In this document: piece after piece, positions 6,852 to 6,978 of the stretch | Numbering within the stretch: position 1 is the stretch's first letter | Layout: the number at the start of each line of letters is the position of its first letter | NCBI GenBank assembly: GCA_041582695.1 | Contig: JBFIBB010000190.1 | Coordinates: forward strand, 1-6,978 | Direction: 5' to 3' | Origin: JAWKWH01 sp041582695 | GTDB taxonomy: Bacteria; Pseudomonadota; Alphaproteobacteria; Rhizobiales; Rhizobiaceae | DNA: 6,978 nucleotides | Notes under the pieces: generated by a model | What the model was told of the DNA's origin: nothing | Database searches by the model: none | Seen by the model: the letters and a program-made list of their open reading frames with translations, nothing else | Translations under genes and position numbers: made by a program

Positions 6852-6978
6852 CTATGCGCTCCGCAGGTTTCTGGCAGCGGTTTTCACCGCCTCGCGGATA
6901 CGCGGATAGGTGCCGCAGCGGCACAGGTTGGCCGACATCGCCCGGTCGATGTCTTCGTCGCTCGGGTCGTCGTTAGTA
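6852..6978 (-). CDS. iorA: 2Fe-2S subunit of the molybdenum hydroxylase, IorA-like, C-terminal fragment
   Basis: The last 42 codons of a gene entering from the right edge, ending at TAG (6854-6852). The translation is TNDDPSDEDIDRAMSANLCR followed by CGTYPRIREAVKTAARNLRSA. The NLCRCGTYPRIREAV motif holds the last two cysteines (CxC) of the second 2Fe-2S cluster in the small subunit of xanthine dehydrogenase-family enzymes, and the D-E-D-I-D-x-A-M-S-x-N-L lead-in is equally typical. Such subunits are about 150 residues, so the plant-ferredoxin-like domain and the other cysteines lie outside the window. The stop codon is one base from the ATG of the molybdopterin subunit, so the two are co-transcribed. 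This subunit relays electrons from the Mo centre towards the diheme cytochrome. It has no export signal in view; co-export on the partner's Tat signal is the usual mode. Confidence 0.9.
   Translation of the reverse strand, partial: TNDDPSDEDIDRAMSANLCRCGTYPRIREAVKTAARNLRSA

Overview
The window is high-GC DNA of alphaproteobacterial character, most likely Hyphomicrobiales (Mesorhizobium/Phyllobacteriaceae-like). This is inferred from gene content: a GumC/ExoP-type polysaccharide co-polymerase, a GlxA/GbdR-like regulator, an IorAB-type molybdenum hydroxylase with a dedicated diheme cytochrome c, and TTAACCAT boxes that resemble CtrA half-sites. No taxonomic marker gene is present, so the assignment is tentative.

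Layout. (1) 1-298, minus strand: N-terminal part of a polysaccharide flippase (Wzx/MATE-like export family), cut by the window edge. (2) 299-541: divergent intergenic region with two TTAACCA(T) boxes 35 bp apart. (3) 542-2884, plus strand: a large Wzz/GumC-family polysaccharide co-polymerase. It has a long disordered cytoplasmic N-terminus and, where ExoP-type proteins carry a tyrosine kinase, a Pro/Tyr-rich tail ending in a heptad-patterned helix. (4) 2977-3939, plus strand: a GlxA-type regulator (DJ-1/PfpI-like sensor plus AraC DNA-binding domain). (5) 3955-6978, minus strand, convergent with the regulator: a tightly packed operon, transcribed right to left. It encodes a 2Fe-2S subunit (IorA-like, C-terminal end only), a Tat-exported molybdopterin subunit (IorB-like) and a diheme cytochrome c. 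Gaps between these genes are 1 and 7 bp.

How they fit together. The left half is part of an exopolysaccharide or capsule locus: the flippase moves lipid-linked repeat units across the inner membrane and the co-polymerase controls chain length and export. The right half looks like a periplasmic molybdenum hydroxylase. Substrate would be oxidised at the Mo centre, electrons would pass through the 2Fe-2S clusters to the diheme cytochrome and then to the respiratory chain. The substrate cannot be read from the sequence. The regulator between the two blocks is not clearly tied to either.

No tRNA, rRNA, CRISPR array, insertion sequence or phage gene was seen. The most unusual element is the kinase-less co-polymerase with a tyrosine cluster. 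The rest is fairly ordinary chromosomal content for this group.
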